Assembly (NCBI RefSeq): GCF_000826085.1
Contig: NZ_CCYM01000002.1
Location: 310,001 to 374,000, forward strand
From: Nigerium massiliense
GTDB lineage: Bacteria > Actinomycetota > Actinomycetes > Propionibacteriales > Propionibacteriaceae
DNA length: 64,000 nt
Direction of reading: 5' to 3'
The position numbers and the translations under genes are program-made. Of this stretch, positions 9,318 through 18,069 are shown one piece after another. Numbering within the stretch: position 1 is the stretch's first letter; each line of letters starts with the position of its first letter. Under the pieces are notes generated by a model. It worked only from the letters and a program-made list of their open reading frames with translations, had not been told where the DNA came from and did not search any database.

Positions 9318-9899
9318 ATGCCCGATCTGTTGACCACCCGCGCCCAGCTCGCCGACGTCCTGGCCCAGCTGGCCGATCTTCTCGACGCCATCGGCCCGGC
9401 CGGCTCCACCGAGCCGACGCCGTGCGAGGACTACTCGGTCAACGAGCTGCGCACCCACGTCGTGTCGTGGCTCACGGCCTTCTCCGACGGCATCGTGGAC
9501 GCCGACGGCACCGTCTCCGACCCCGAGGGCGTCCGGGTCTCCGGCAGCGGCGGCGACCAGGTTCGCCGCGCCGCGGACCTGATCGACGCCGCGCTCGCCG
9601 GCGGCGCCGACCACGCCCTGGTGCTCGGCGGGAACGACCTGCCGATGGACGTCGCCCTGCCGATGATCCTCGGCGAGTACCAGGTGCACGGCTGGGATCT
9701 CGCCGTCGCCACGGGCAACGCATGGCAACCCGACGAGGCCGGCCTCGAGGCGTCCCTGCAGTTCTTCCCCGCCATGCTCACCGAGGACGCCCAAGGCGAG
9801 GGCAAGACGTTCAAACCCCGGGTCCCGGTTCCGGACGACGCGTCCGCCCTCGACCGGCTGCTCGGGCTGACCGGCCGCAATCCCGCCTGGGCACCCTGA
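9318..9899 (+). CDS. Maleylpyruvate isomerase/DinB-like family protein (TIGR03086-like)
   Basis: 193 residues. The N-terminal helix bundle has the family's TPCEDYSVNELRTHVVSWL block, in which the Asp-Tyr-x-Val-x-x-Leu-x-x-His pattern supplies a metal-site His, and a later EYQVHGWDLAVATG block contains a second His. These features mark the mycothiol-dependent maleylpyruvate isomerase/DinB-like superfamily. Many actinobacterial members lack a proven activity, so mycothiol-dependent chemistry is possible but not shown. Monocistronic, with its own -10 hexamer and a downstream hairpin. Confidence 0.75.
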   Translation: MPDLLTTRAQLADVLAQLADLLDAIGPAGSTEPTPCEDYSVNELRTHVVSWLTAFSDGIVDADGTVSDPEGVRVSGSGGDQVRRAADLIDAALAGGADHALVLGGNDLPMDVALPMILGEYQVHGWDLAVATGNAWQPDEAGLEASLQFFPAMLTEDAQGEGKTFKPRVPVPDDASALDRLLGLTGRNPAWAP

Positions 9900-9921
9900 C
9901 CCACCCCGCCGCGCCAGCGCG

Positions 9922-9959
9922 CCAGCCGGTGTGGCGTCCGGACGCCGGGTGACCGCTGG
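9922..9959 (+). terminator. Hairpin around a 14-nt palindrome before glyA
   Basis: CCAGC (9922-9926) pairs with GCTGG (9955-9959) around the self-complementary GGCGTCCGGACGCC (9933-9946). Probably the terminator of the preceding gene. Confidence 0.45.
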
Positions 9960-9981
9960 CCCACGAGCGGGCCCGGTTCGC

Positions 9982-9987
9982 TAGATT
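9982..9987 (+). promoter_or_regulatory. -10 hexamer TAGATT for glyA
   Basis: TAGATT lies 31 nt before the glyA GTG, leaving a short leader that contains the Shine-Dalgarno GAGGAG (10007-10012). Confidence 0.4.
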
Positions 9988-10018
9988 GACGGCCAACACC
10001 GTCAGCGAGGAGTGCCCC

Positions 10019-11461
10019 GTGAACGACATCGCCGCCACCGCGTCCAGCGCCTACGCCCAGGCCCTGTCCATCATCGAAAGCGTCGAGCCCCGGATCAGCG
10101 GCGCCATCACGTCCGAGCTCGCCGACCAGCGGGCGTCCCTCAAGCTCATCGCGTCCGAGAACTACGCGTCGCTGGCCACGCTGCTGACGATGGGCAACTG
10201 GCTGAGCGACAAGTACGCCGAGGGCACCATCGGGCACCGCTTCTACGCCGGGTGCCAGAACGTCGACACGGTCGAGTCCGTCGCCGCCGAGCACGCCCGG
10301 GAGCTGTTCGGCGCCGAGTACGCCTACGTCCAGCCTCACTCGGGCATCGACGCCAACCTGGTGGCCTACTGGGCGATCCTCAACAAGCGCATCGAGTCGC
10401 CGGCGTTGGAGCGCCTGGGTGCCAAGACGGTCAACGACCTGTCGCACGACGACTGGGAGTCGCTGCGCCACGAGTTCAACAACCAGCGCGTCATGGGCAT
10501 GAGCCTGGACGCCGGCGGTCACCTCACCCACGGGTTCCGGCACAACATCTCCGGCAAGATGTTCGAGCAGCGCTCCTACGGAACCGATCCCGAAACGGGG
10601 CTCATCGACTACGCCCAGCTCGAGAAGGACGCCAAAGAGTTCAAGCCGCTGATCCTCGTCGCTGGCTACTCCGCCTACCCGCGCCGGGTGAACTTCGCCA
10701 CGATGCGCGAGATCGCGGACTCGGTCGGCGCCACCCTCTTCGTCGACATGGCGCACTTCGCGGGCCTGGTCGCCGGCAAGGTGTTCACCGGCGACGAGAA
10801 CCCGGTGGGCCACGCGCACGTGATCGCGTCCACCACCCACAAGTCGCTGCGGGGCCCGCGCGGCGGCTTCCTGCTCTCGGACGCCGAGTACTCCGACTCC
10901 ATCGACAAGGGCTGCCCGATGGTGCTGGGCGGACCCCTGAGCCACGTGATGGCGGCCAAGGCCGTCGCGTTCGCCGAGGCACGGACGCCGGACTTCCAGG
11001 TTTACGCGCGCAACGTCGCCGACAACGCGAAGGCGCTGGCCGAGGGCCTGATGAAGCGCGGCGTGAAGCTCGTCACCGACGGCACCGACAACCACCTCTG
11101 CCTGCTCGACGTGACCACCTCGTTCGGCCTCACCGGACGCCAGGCCGAATCGGCGCTGCTCGACGCGGGCGTGGTCACCAACCGCAACTCCATCCCGCGC
11201 GACCCGAACGGCGCCTGGTACACCTCCGGCGTCCGCATCGGAACCCCCGCGCTGACCTCGCGCGGCTTCGGCGCGGACGAGTTCGACAAGGTCGCCGAGC
11301 TGATCGTGGGCGTCCTGACGGAGACCTCCCCGGTCACGGCGTCCACCGGCAAGCCGGGCAAGGCGAAGTACACCATCGCCGAGGGGGTGGCCGACCGCAC
11401 GAAGGCCGCCGCCGACGAGCTTCTGGACGCCAACCCGCTGTACCCGGGACTCGAGCTCTGA
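10019..11461 (+). CDS. glyA: Serine hydroxymethyltransferase, long form
   Basis: 480 residues. It interconverts serine and glycine and loads one-carbon units onto tetrahydrofolate. The PLP lysine is in [13 protein letters not shown] and the active-site His in [12 protein letters not shown]. Against the roughly 420-residue E. coli enzyme it carries an insert of nearly 40 residues at about 122-158, between AYWAIL and [13 protein letters not shown], plus a C-terminal extension. The insert is intact and in frame, so this is a family variant, not an error. GTG 10019 is chosen because GAGGAG lies 6 nt upstream. Monocistronic, ending in a hairpin. Confidence 0.96.
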   Translation: MNDIAATASSAYAQALSIIESVEPRISGAITSELADQRASLKLIASENYASLATLLTMGNWLSDKYAEGTIGHRFYAGCQNVDTVESVAAEHARELFGAEYAYVQPHSGIDANLVAYWAILNKRIESPALERLGAKTVNDLSHDDWESLRHEFNNQRVMGMSLDAGGHLTHGFRHNISGKMFEQRSYGTDPETGLIDYAQLEKDAKEFKPLILVAGYSAYPRRVNFATMREIADSVGATLFVDMAHFAGLVAGKVFTGDENPVGHAHVIASTTHKSLRGPRGGFLLSDAEYSDSIDKGCPMVLGGPLSHVMAAKAVAFAEARTPDFQVYARNVADNAKALAEGLMKRGVKLVTDGTDNHLCLLDVTTSFGLTGRQAESALLDAGVVTNRNSIPRDPNGAWYTSGVRIGTPALTSRGFGADEFDKVAELIVGVLTETSPVTASTGKPGKAKYTIAEGVADRTKAAADELLDANPLYPGLEL

Positions 11462-11484
11462 GCCACGCCGTCCTCCTGCGGACC

Positions 11485-11507
11485 AGGCCGGCTCTGCACG
11501 CCGGCCT
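11485..11507. terminator. Hairpin between convergent glyA and DUF2207 gene
   Basis: AGGCCGGC (11485-11492) pairs with GCCGGCCT (11500-11507), loop 7 nt. Confidence 0.55.
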
Positions 11508-11539
11508 CGTCGCCCCGCCTGGCGCTGGCCCCCGACCGG

Positions 11540-13225
11540 TCAGCGGGTGAAAAGCTCGCCCTGGATCGTCCGGACGAAGTTCGACAGCGAGCCCGGCAGG
11601 TCGCGCAGGTGCCAGCCTGCCGGTCCGTGGTACCAGTCAAGGTCCTCGCTGTCCTCGGCCTCGTCGTCGTCCGCGGCGACCAGCCCGTCGATCCAACGCT
11701 GCGTCCCCCCCAGCACCACCGCGTACGGCAGCACCCGGGACAGCTCGGCGTAGGCGCGGCCGCCCTGCATCTCCTCGATCGGCTGGGTCAGCAGCTGGCC
11801 GCGCAGGATCCCCAGGCCCTGAAGCACGCCGGCGCCCTTGGCCGTCCGCGCCGGCATCGCCTGGGCGACGAACATCAGGCCGAGCGCCAGCGCGACCAGC
11901 ACAAGCGCCAGCAGGCCGAACTCGGTGAACGCGATCAGCAGCGCCCCGCCGATCAGTGTGAGGACGAGCGCGATCCAGCCCGCGCGCGCCCAGGTGGTGC
12001 GGGTGGAGTCGGGGCGCACGGCGAACCAGCCCTGGTGGACGACCTCGGCGTACAGCTCGTCCTGCACCTGGTGGGACGCCTCCCGGACGCGCCCGATCGC
12101 GTCGTGCAGCGGCTGCGCCTCCCCCTCGGGCGCCAGCGCGTCGAGCAGGGTCCGCTCATAGGGGCGCAGCGCGTCCACGCCGGTCCGGCGCGTCAGTAAC
12201 CACTCGGTGGGCTTGAAGCCGGGATCCCGCGGCATCTCGGTGATCAGCAGGTGCCCATGCACCGCGAGGTCGAGCATCGTGGCAGTGATGTCCACCGGGT
12301 CGACGCGCTCGTCCACGAGCGTGCCCACCTGACCGGGGCGGACGTCCTCGTCCATCCGGAAGGCGCTCTGCCCATCGCCCACGGGACGGAAGCCGCCGAC
12401 CATGATCGGATCCGCCTGCGGTCCGTCGTCGCGCCCGAAGCGGCGGTGCATGAGCCAGAAGAACAGGGCGCCCAGCAGACCCGTTCCGACGGCGGCCCCC
12501 AGGGGCAGCGGGGAGACCGAGAACGCGTGGTCGAGGGTCCACCGGCGCTCAAGATCCTGATTGGGCTTGACCACCGAGTTCGGGAACCGGATGACGACCT
12601 GGACGACCTCGCCCGCGCCGCGGGGGCCGTCGTGGAAGGCCGGTTCGGACTGGTCGTGGGTGCCGCCGGTGAAGTTGGCGCAGACGGCCGGCGCGGCCGG
12701 GGAGCCGGCGCGGCAATCGATCATCGTGAAGGGGCCCGGCACGGCGATCGTCGCGTCGAAGCTACGCACCGGCAGGTTGAGCCCCTGCAGCAGCCGCCAG
12801 CTCACCGTCGTGGTGCCGTCGCCGTTGTCGAGCGCGGCGCCCTTGACCTTGTACGACAGCCGCACAGGTTGGTTGCCGCTCAGCGGGACGGTGACCAGCT
12901 CGTAGTCGCCGTCCGTGCTGACGTTCGGGGTGACGGCGGTGCCACCCACCGTGGCCGCGACGTCGGTGATCTCGAACTCGTAGCGGCGGTCGCGTCCCGA
13001 CTCCAGGGCGGTCGCGAACCGCTGGCGCAACTCGGAAGCGCCGTCGGGGGTGATCGTGGCCTCGACGCTGAGGACGCCGTCGGGCGCGACGGACCCGTTC
13101 ACCACGTACGACGCGATCTCGTCGGCGGCGTGCGCGGGGACGGTGGAGAATCCGATCAGGCCGGCGACGGCCAGCACGATCGCGGCCCAGGTGCGGACCA
13201 GCATGCGGTGGGCAGTGGATGTCAC
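11540..13225 (-). CDS. DUF2207 membrane protein with signal peptide
   Basis: 561 residues. A cleavable signal peptide ends near AHA-A (about residue 33). A large extracytoplasmic beta-rich DUF2207 domain follows, then a membrane helix near residue 245 and two adjacent helices near 425-465, with cytoplasmic segments between them. The C-terminus is acidic and ends in a Trp/Tyr-rich stretch. The family is common in actinobacteria and has no established function. GTG 13225 has TAGGTT 7 nt upstream. The gene diverges from the zinc peptidase at 13258 across only 32 bp. Confidence 0.82.
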   Translation of the reverse strand: MTSTAHRMLVRTWAAIVLAVAGLIGFSTVPAHAADEIASYVVNGSVAPDGVLSVEATITPDGASELRQRFATALESGRDRRYEFEITDVAATVGGTAVTPNVSTDGDYELVTVPLSGNQPVRLSYKVKGAALDNGDGTTTVSWRLLQGLNLPVRSFDATIAVPGPFTMIDCRAGSPAAPAVCANFTGGTHDQSEPAFHDGPRGAGEVVQVVIRFPNSVVKPNQDLERRWTLDHAFSVSPLPLGAAVGTGLLGALFFWLMHRRFGRDDGPQADPIMVGGFRPVGDGQSAFRMDEDVRPGQVGTLVDERVDPVDITATMLDLAVHGHLLITEMPRDPGFKPTEWLLTRRTGVDALRPYERTLLDALAPEGEAQPLHDAIGRVREASHQVQDELYAEVVHQGWFAVRPDSTRTTWARAGWIALVLTLIGGALLIAFTEFGLLALVLVALALGLMFVAQAMPARTAKGAGVLQGLGILRGQLLTQPIEEMQGGRAYAELSRVLPYAVVLGGTQRWIDGLVAADDDEAEDSEDLDWYHGPAGWHLRDLPGSLSNFVRTIQGELFTR

Positions 13226-13232
13226 GGGGGCG

Positions 13233-13238
13233 AACCTA
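13233..13238 (-). promoter_or_regulatory. -10 hexamer TAGGTT for the DUF2207 gene
   Basis: Minus-strand TAGGTT ends 7 nt before GTG 13225. Its -35 region would overlap the divergent gene. Confidence 0.4.
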
Positions 13239-13244
13239 TCGCAC

Positions 13245-13250
13245 TAGGGT
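13245..13250 (+). promoter_or_regulatory. -10 hexamer TAGGGT for the zinc peptidase gene
   Basis: TAGGGT ends 7 nt before GTG 13258, no Shine-Dalgarno; leaderless. Its -35 region lies inside the divergent DUF2207 gene. Confidence 0.45.
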
Positions 13251-13257
13251 GGGCCGG

Positions 13258-14415
13258 GTGAGTCGACAGCAGTGGGGACCTGCGCCGCGTCCGGGCCGGT
13301 CCGGCTATCCGATGCCCGGCGGGACGCCCCGGCCACCGCAGGGCTGGCAGAGCGCGCCGCCGTGGCAGGGCAACGTCGGGCAGCTCCAGCAGTGGGGCCC
13401 GCCCCAGGGTGGCCCCCGGTCGCCGCAGCCGTGGCCGCCGCCCGGCCGACCCCAGCGTCCGCGTCGCCGCCGCAGCCTGTTCGGTTCGCTGGTGCGCCTC
13501 GCGCTGGTCATCCTCGCGATCATGTTCATCTCCGCGACGCTGCGCAGCGTCACCAGCGGCCCGGAGACACCCAACTCGCCGGGCTCGTCGGACGCCCCCG
13601 CGTCCGGGCCCTATGTCAACGAGGAGTACACGCCTCCGCCGCCCGACATGAACCCGCCGGAACTGCCGATGCCGGACACGGTCGGCCAGGCCGAGAACTA
13701 CGTCACCAGCAACACCGTCTACAACCAGTCCATCCCCTCGCCCACCGCGTGCAAGATGAACTCCCTCGACCCGAATGGCGCCTCGAAGGCCGAGCTCGAG
13801 ACGCACCTCAACCAGCTCATGGGCTGCCTGATGGCCGTCTGGGAGCCGCCGCTGAAGGCGGCGGGGTGGCAGCTGCCGCGTCCGCCGGTGACGGTCTACA
13901 GCTCGCCCGTCCGGACGGCCTGCGGCGTCATGCGCGAGGTCAACGCGGCCTACTGCGCCGGTGACCAGCGGGTCTACTACGCCCAGCCGCTGCTGAGCGC
14001 CTTCCCCGAGGAGGTGCGCACCACCCCGTACGCGGCCGAGACGATCATCGCCCACGAGTTCGGGCACGCCGTCCAGGCGCGCAGCGCGATCCTCATCTCC
14101 GAGAAGGCGCTGGAGCAGCGCGCGTCCAAGAACGAGGGGCTGGTGATGTCGCGGCGCACCGAGACGCAGGCGGACTGCTTCGGCGCCCAGTTCGTCAGGT
14201 CCGTGGCGCAGAGCCAGAACCTGGACGCCGCGCGTCTCGCCGGCCTGCAGCGGCTCACCTACAACATCGGCGACGACGTGCTGAGCGGCCAGCCGAACAT
14301 CAACGAGGGCCACGGCCTGGGCCGCAGCCGCGAAGCGTGGTTCACCCGCGGACTCGGCAGCGATCAGATCGCCGCCTGCAACACCTTCACCGCGCCGGCC
14401 TCCAGCGTGCGCTGA
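13258..14415 (+). CDS. Membrane-anchored neutral zinc metallopeptidase (YpfJ-like)
   Basis: 385 residues. About 70 Pro/Gln/Gly-rich cytoplasmic residues are followed by a basic stop (RPRRRRS), one membrane helix (LVRLALVILAIMFISA) and a long Pro-rich linker. The extracytoplasmic part is a Zn_peptidase (PF04228) domain, with HEFGH at about 266-270 as the zinc-binding and catalytic motif and the family's downstream ETQADCFGAQF block. Substrate unknown. The GTG start rests on the -10 hexamer 7 nt upstream. It diverges from the DUF2207 gene and converges with ispF, whose stop is only 3 bp away. Confidence 0.85.
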   Translation: MSRQQWGPAPRPGRSGYPMPGGTPRPPQGWQSAPPWQGNVGQLQQWGPPQGGPRSPQPWPPPGRPQRPRRRRSLFGSLVRLALVILAIMFISATLRSVTSGPETPNSPGSSDAPASGPYVNEEYTPPPPDMNPPELPMPDTVGQAENYVTSNTVYNQSIPSPTACKMNSLDPNGASKAELETHLNQLMGCLMAVWEPPLKAAGWQLPRPPVTVYSSPVRTACGVMREVNAAYCAGDQRVYYAQPLLSAFPEEVRTTPYAAETIIAHEFGHAVQARSAILISEKALEQRASKNEGLVMSRRTETQADCFGAQFVRSVAQSQNLDAARLAGLQRLTYNIGDDVLSGQPNINEGHGLGRSREAWFTRGLGSDQIAACNTFTAPASSVR

Positions 14416-14418
14416 GCG

Positions 14419-14895
14419 TCAGACCGCGTAGACGAGGGCGGTCGCCACGGCCGCGACGCCCTCGCCGCGTCCGGTGAGCCCGAGCCCGTCGGTCGTGGTG
14501 GCCGCTACCGTCACGGGGGCCCCGAGAGCCTCGGACAGCACCCGCTCAGCCTCGGCGCGGCGCCCGGCCAGGCGCGGCCGGTTGCCGATGATCTGCACGG
14601 CGACGTTGCCCACCTCGAAGCCCGCGGCCCGGACGCGCCGGGCGCACTCGGCCAGGAACGCCATGCCGTCCGCGCCGGCCCACGCCGGGTCGCTGGTGCC
14701 GAAGTTCGAGCCCATGTCTCCCAACCCAGACGCCGAGAACAGCGCGTCACAGGCCGCGTGAGCGGCGACGTCGCCGTCGGAGTGCCCGGCCAGCCCGGCC
14801 GGCTCGTCGGGGAAGAACAGCCCCGCCACGTGCAGGGGGACGCCGTCGGCGAGCTGGTGGACGTCCGTGCCGACGCCGACGCGCGGAACGATCAC
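14419..14895 (-). CDS. ispF: 2-C-methyl-D-erythritol 2,4-cyclodiphosphate synthase
   Basis: 158 residues, normal size. It cyclises CDP-methylerythritol 2-phosphate in the MEP isoprenoid pathway. Metal-binding Asp and His are in VGTDVHQL (DxH); the further blocks [18 protein letters not shown] and [15 protein letters not shown] are those of IspF. The GTG start overlaps the ispD stop by 4 bp (GTGA), so it is translationally coupled to ispD. Confidence 0.95.
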   Translation of the reverse strand: MIVPRVGVGTDVHQLADGVPLHVAGLFFPDEPAGLAGHSDGDVAAHAACDALFSASGLGDMGSNFGTSDPAWAGADGMAFLAECARRVRAAGFEVGNVAVQIIGNRPRLAGRRAEAERVLSEALGAPVTVAATTTDGLGLTGRGEGVAAVATALVYAV

Positions 14896-15608
14896 GACCG
14901 GTCTGCGGAGGCGATCGCCTCGGCGATGACGAGGTCGAACTCGGTGGTGATCTTGAACGCCAGCCGGTCCCCGTCGACCAACGTCGCGACGCCGCCGGCG
15001 AACTCGTAGGCCGCGATGTCGTCGGTGACCGGGACCCGGTTCTCCTGGATCAGCGCGTGCGCCTCCAGCAGCGCGTCCCGTTCGAACCCCTGCGGGGTCT
15101 GGACGGCCCGCAGCGTCGAGCGGTCGATCACCGCGGACCCCACCTCGGTGAGCTGCCGGATCGAGTCGACGACCTCGGTGATGGGCGTGACCGCGGGGGC
15201 GCCCCCGCGGACGGCGGCGACGACGTCCTCCACCACGCGCACCGGGACCAGAGCCCGGGCCGCGTCGTGCACGAGGACGATCTCAGCGGCGGACAGCTCC
15301 TCGTCGCCCTGCAGCGCCAGCAGGCCGTTGCGGACGGAGTCCTGCCGCTCCGCCCCTCCGGTCACGATCCGCACCGGGATGGGCGCATCGGCCAGGACCC
15401 GCTCGAACGACTCGACCGCGGGCTCCGCGACAACGACGATCGCGGCCGCACAGCCCCCCGCGGCGAGCTGCCGGACCGAGCGCACGACCAGCGGGAGGCC
15501 GCCGACCGTGCGCAGCGCCTTGGGGACGTCACCACCCAAACGGACGCCAGAACCGGCCGCCACCACGATGGCGACGACCGGTCCGGATGAAATGCTGATC
15601 GACGGCAT
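14892..15608 (-). CDS. ispD: 2-C-methyl-D-erythritol 4-phosphate cytidylyltransferase
   Basis: 238 residues. It transfers CMP from CTP to methylerythritol 4-phosphate. The CTP-binding N-terminal loop [18 protein letters not shown] is present, then the [10 protein letters not shown] and [16 protein letters not shown] blocks of the family. It starts 5 bp after the carD stop and overlaps ispF by 4 bp, forming carD-ispD-ispF as in other actinobacteria. Confidence 0.95.
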   Translation of the reverse strand: MPSISISSGPVVAIVVAAGSGVRLGGDVPKALRTVGGLPLVVRSVRQLAAGGCAAAIVVVAEPAVESFERVLADAPIPVRIVTGGAERQDSVRNGLLALQGDEELSAAEIVLVHDAARALVPVRVVEDVVAAVRGGAPAVTPITEVVDSIRQLTEVGSAVIDRSTLRAVQTPQGFERDALLEAHALIQENRVPVTDDIAAYEFAGGVATLVDGDRLAFKITTEFDLVIAEAIASADRS

Positions 15609-15613
15609 GCCGG

Positions 15614-16099
15614 TCAGGACGCGAGGACCTCATCGAGCATGGTCTCGGCCCGGTCTTCCTCGACCTTCTCGGCCAGCGCCAGCTCGGACACCAGGATCTG
15701 ACGGGCCTTGGCCAGCATGCGCTTCTCGCCGGCCGACAGGCCACGCTCGCGCTCGCGGCGCCACAGGTCGCGGACGACCTCGGCGACCTTCATGACGTTG
15801 CCCGAGTGCAGCTTCTCGAGATTCGCCTTGTAGCGACGCGACCAGTTCGTGGGCTCCTCCGTGTGTGGCGCGCGCAACACGTTGAAGACACGCTCAAGGC
15901 CGTCGGCGTCGACGACGTCACGGACCCCCACCAGGTCGAGGTTGCAGGCCGGCACACGCACCACCAGGTCGTTCTGCCCCACGATGCGCAGCACAAGATA
16001 GAGGCGATCTTCCCCCTTGATCGTGCGGGTCTCGATGTCTTCAATGACAGCCGCCCCGTGGTTTGGGTAGACAACTGTTTCCCCGACAGTGAAAGTCAT
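15614..16099 (-). CDS. carD: CarD-family transcriptional regulator, RNA polymerase-binding
   Basis: 161 residues, the size of mycobacterial CarD. The N-terminal RNA polymerase-interaction domain starts [21 protein letters not shown], and the helical DNA-binding C-terminus contains [20 protein letters not shown]. CarD stabilises the open complex at sigma-A promoters, including rRNA promoters. It has its own sigma-A-like promoter upstream and a purine-rich leader with GGAGAGGGG about 9 nt before the ATG. Confidence 0.95.
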   Translation of the reverse strand: MTFTVGETVVYPNHGAAVIEDIETRTIKGEDRLYLVLRIVGQNDLVVRVPACNLDLVGVRDVVDADGLERVFNVLRAPHTEEPTNWSRRYKANLEKLHSGNVMKVAEVVRDLWRRERERGLSAGEKRMLAKARQILVSELALAEKVEEDRAETMLDEVLAS

Positions 16100-16417
16100 G
16101 TGTTCAGATCCCCTCTCCGACGACCATTCTAGCACAAAACATCGTGAATGTACTAGCCACACGGGTTTTGGGGCTTGACAACGCCGCCCGCGTGTGCTGG
16201 CACTCCGGGCTTCTTTCCGATCGCGGCGACCAAATTTCCGGCCATTGGACGCGCCATTCCTCCGGCCCCGCTCCCCCCATTCTGGACGAAGCGCGCCCGT
16301 TCGGCGGCGTTTCTCGACATCGACCGCGCCAGATCCGGCCCCCACGGCGCGCGGAACCCGAGTCGTTTGGATAAGGTGCACGCAGACATCCTTCGACGTT
16401 GCCAGGAGCGAAAGACC
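16100..16417. other. 318-bp intergenic region between divergent carD and lipoprotein gene
   Basis: It holds the carD promoter near its left end and AGGAG for the lipoprotein at 16404-16408. The middle 200 bp, somewhat less G+C-rich than the genes, shows no open frame with a start signal, no tRNA-like fold and no clear repeat. A promoter for the lipoprotein is not obvious. Confidence 0.6.
16126..16154 (-). promoter_or_regulatory. Promoter of carD (AGTACA-N17-TAGAAT)
   Basis: On the minus strand, TAGAAT (16131-16126) matches the -10 consensus at 5 of 6 bases and is preceded after 17 nt by AGTACA (16154-16149). The distance to the carD ATG is about 26 nt. Confidence 0.55.
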
Positions 16418-16999
16418 ATGCACCGACCCCACCGTTCGTCGCGCCGCTTCCGGATGATCGGCGCCGCGGCGCTCGCCGCCGGCTCCCTGCTGCTCGGCGG
16501 CTGCGGCTTCAGCGCGCAGACGCTGCAGTCGTACACCCCGGCTCACGGCGTGAACCTCGACCAGGGCTTCCTGAAGGTGCGCAACCTGCTGATCATCGCG
16601 AAGGACGGCGGCCAGGGCGTCCTGTCCGGGTCCATCGTCTCCCAGCGCGAAGCCGACCGTCTCACCGGCATCACGGGCCACGCCATCACCGCGAGCGACG
16701 CCCCCGGCTCCCAGTTGACGATCAGCCAGGCCGCCGTGCCGCTGCCGGCCGGCCAGATGGTGGTGCTCGCCGGCGACAACGGCCCGCAGATCCGCGTCTC
16801 GGGCAGCGACTTGAAGCCCGGCCTGACGGCCCAGCTGACGCTCACGTTCGCGTCCGGCGTCACCGAGGAGGCCACGGTTCCGGTGATGAGCGCGGACGAC
16901 CCGATCTATGCCACCGCCGTGCCGTCCGGCCCCGCCTCCTCGTCGGCTTCGCCGAGCGGCAGCGCGTCCGCCTCGCCGAGCCCGACCACCACCCCGTAG
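16418..16999 (+). CDS. Small surface lipoprotein, function unknown
   Basis: 193 residues. A lipoprotein signal peptide ends in the lipobox LLGGC (Cys near residue 29). The mature part is a single beta-rich domain resembling copper-chaperone-type (DUF461-like) or immunoglobulin-like periplasmic domains, but without a clear Met/His metal motif. The last 25 residues are a Ser/Pro/Ala-rich linker-like tail. AGGAG lies about 9 nt before the ATG, which I prefer to upstream in-frame starts because only here does a proper signal peptide begin. Confidence 0.75.
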   Translation: MHRPHRSSRRFRMIGAAALAAGSLLLGGCGFSAQTLQSYTPAHGVNLDQGFLKVRNLLIIAKDGGQGVLSGSIVSQREADRLTGITGHAITASDAPGSQLTISQAAVPLPAGQMVVLAGDNGPQIRVSGSDLKPGLTAQLTLTFASGVTEEATVPVMSADDPIYATAVPSGPASSSASPSGSASASPSPTTTP

Positions 17000-17010
17000 C
17001 CCGCGCACGC

Positions 17011-17045
17011 CCACCGGCCCGCCTCGAGCGGGGCCGGGCGGGTGG
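17011..17045. terminator. Imperfect hairpin between convergent lipoprotein gene and prs
   Basis: CCACC (17011-17015)/GGTGG (17041-17045) enclose GGCCCGC/GCGGGGCC with a bulge. Directly next to the prs stop. Confidence 0.45.
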
Positions 17046-18002
17046 TCACACCCCGTAGGTGTCGACGTCGGAGAGCAGCTTGCTGACGCTCTCGCCCAGG
17101 TGGATGCGCCGGATCGCTTCGGCGAACAACGGCGCCACCGAGATCACGGTCATCCGGTCGATCGGCTTGTCCTGAGGCAGGGTGTCGGTCGTGACGATCT
17201 CGGTGACGCCCTCCAGCGCGTTCAGCCGCTCCACCGCGTTCCCGGTGAACAAACCGTGGGTGCACACCACCGAGATCGAGCGCACCTGCGCCTCCTGCAG
17301 CTTCTCCACCAGGGTCACGATCGACCCGGCGGTGGCGATCTCGTCGTCTAGGACGATGGCGTCCCGGCCGCGGACGTCGCCCACGATCGCGTCGATCACC
17401 ACCGAGTCGTCGGCCATGCGCCGCTTGGCGCCGGCGGCCACGTCCGTCTTGAGCATCCGGGCGAAGCTGTTGGCTTGCTTCGCGTTGCCGAAGTCGGGCG
17501 AGACCACCACGGCGTTGCTGAGGTCGCGGTCGCGGAAGTGCTTGCTCAACACCCCGAGCGCGGACAGGTGGTCCACCGGCACCGAGAAGAACCCGTGCAC
17601 CTGCTCGGCGTGGAGCGCCATGGTCAGCACCCGCGAGGCGCCCGCGGCGGAGATGAGATCGGCAACCAGCCGGCCGCCCAACGAGATGCGCGGGGCGTCC
17701 TTCTTGTCGGAGCGGGCGTAGGCGTAGTGCGGCATGACGACGTTGACGTGGGCCGCCGAGGCTCCGCGGGCGGCGTCCACCATCATCAGGAGCTCCATCA
17801 GGTTCTCCTGCGTCGGCGGGACCAGCGGCTGGACGATGTAGACGTCCTTCTGCCGACAGTTCGCGCGCAGTTGTACCTGCATGCAGTCGTTGCTGAACCG
17901 GGTGAGGCGTGAGGGGCTGAGTTCGACCCCGAGCAGGCCGCACATCTCCTCGCTGAACTGGCGGTGGGCGTGCCCCGAGAACACAACGATGTTGTCCGTC
18001 AC
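17046..18002 (-). CDS. prs: Ribose-phosphate pyrophosphokinase
   Basis: 318 residues. It makes PRPP from ribose 5-phosphate and ATP for nucleotide, His and Trp synthesis. Conserved elements are [19 protein letters not shown] (ATP/flexible-loop region), [11 protein letters not shown] and KRR in the catalytic loop. The PRPP-binding loop reads [13 protein letters not shown] rather than the common VDDxxDTGGT, marking a divergent subtype. Start is a GTG with TAGACT 8 nt upstream. Confidence 0.93.
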   Translation of the reverse strand: MTDNIVVFSGHAHRQFSEEMCGLLGVELSPSRLTRFSNDCMQVQLRANCRQKDVYIVQPLVPPTQENLMELLMMVDAARGASAAHVNVVMPHYAYARSDKKDAPRISLGGRLVADLISAAGASRVLTMALHAEQVHGFFSVPVDHLSALGVLSKHFRDRDLSNAVVVSPDFGNAKQANSFARMLKTDVAAGAKRRMADDSVVIDAIVGDVRGRDAIVLDDEIATAGSIVTLVEKLQEAQVRSISVVCTHGLFTGNAVERLNALEGVTEIVTTDTLPQDKPIDRMTVISVAPLFAEAIRRIHLGESVSKLLSDVDTYGV

Positions 18003-18010
18003 GTCAGGCG

Positions 18011-18016
18011 AGTCTA
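18011..18016 (-). promoter_or_regulatory. -10 hexamer TAGACT for prs
   Basis: Minus-strand TAGACT ends 8 nt before the prs GTG and no ribosome-binding site is seen; near-leaderless. Confidence 0.4.
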
Positions 18017-18069
18017 GCGGCGGTGAACCCCCCGCCCGCCCGTTTCCAGAAGCGCTGACGGGCCGGCGC

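Noticed and set aside
16175..16180. A perfect TTGACA on the plus strand in the carD-lipoprotein gap.
   Set aside because: No -10-like hexamer at 16-18 nt downstream and more than 230 nt from the next start.
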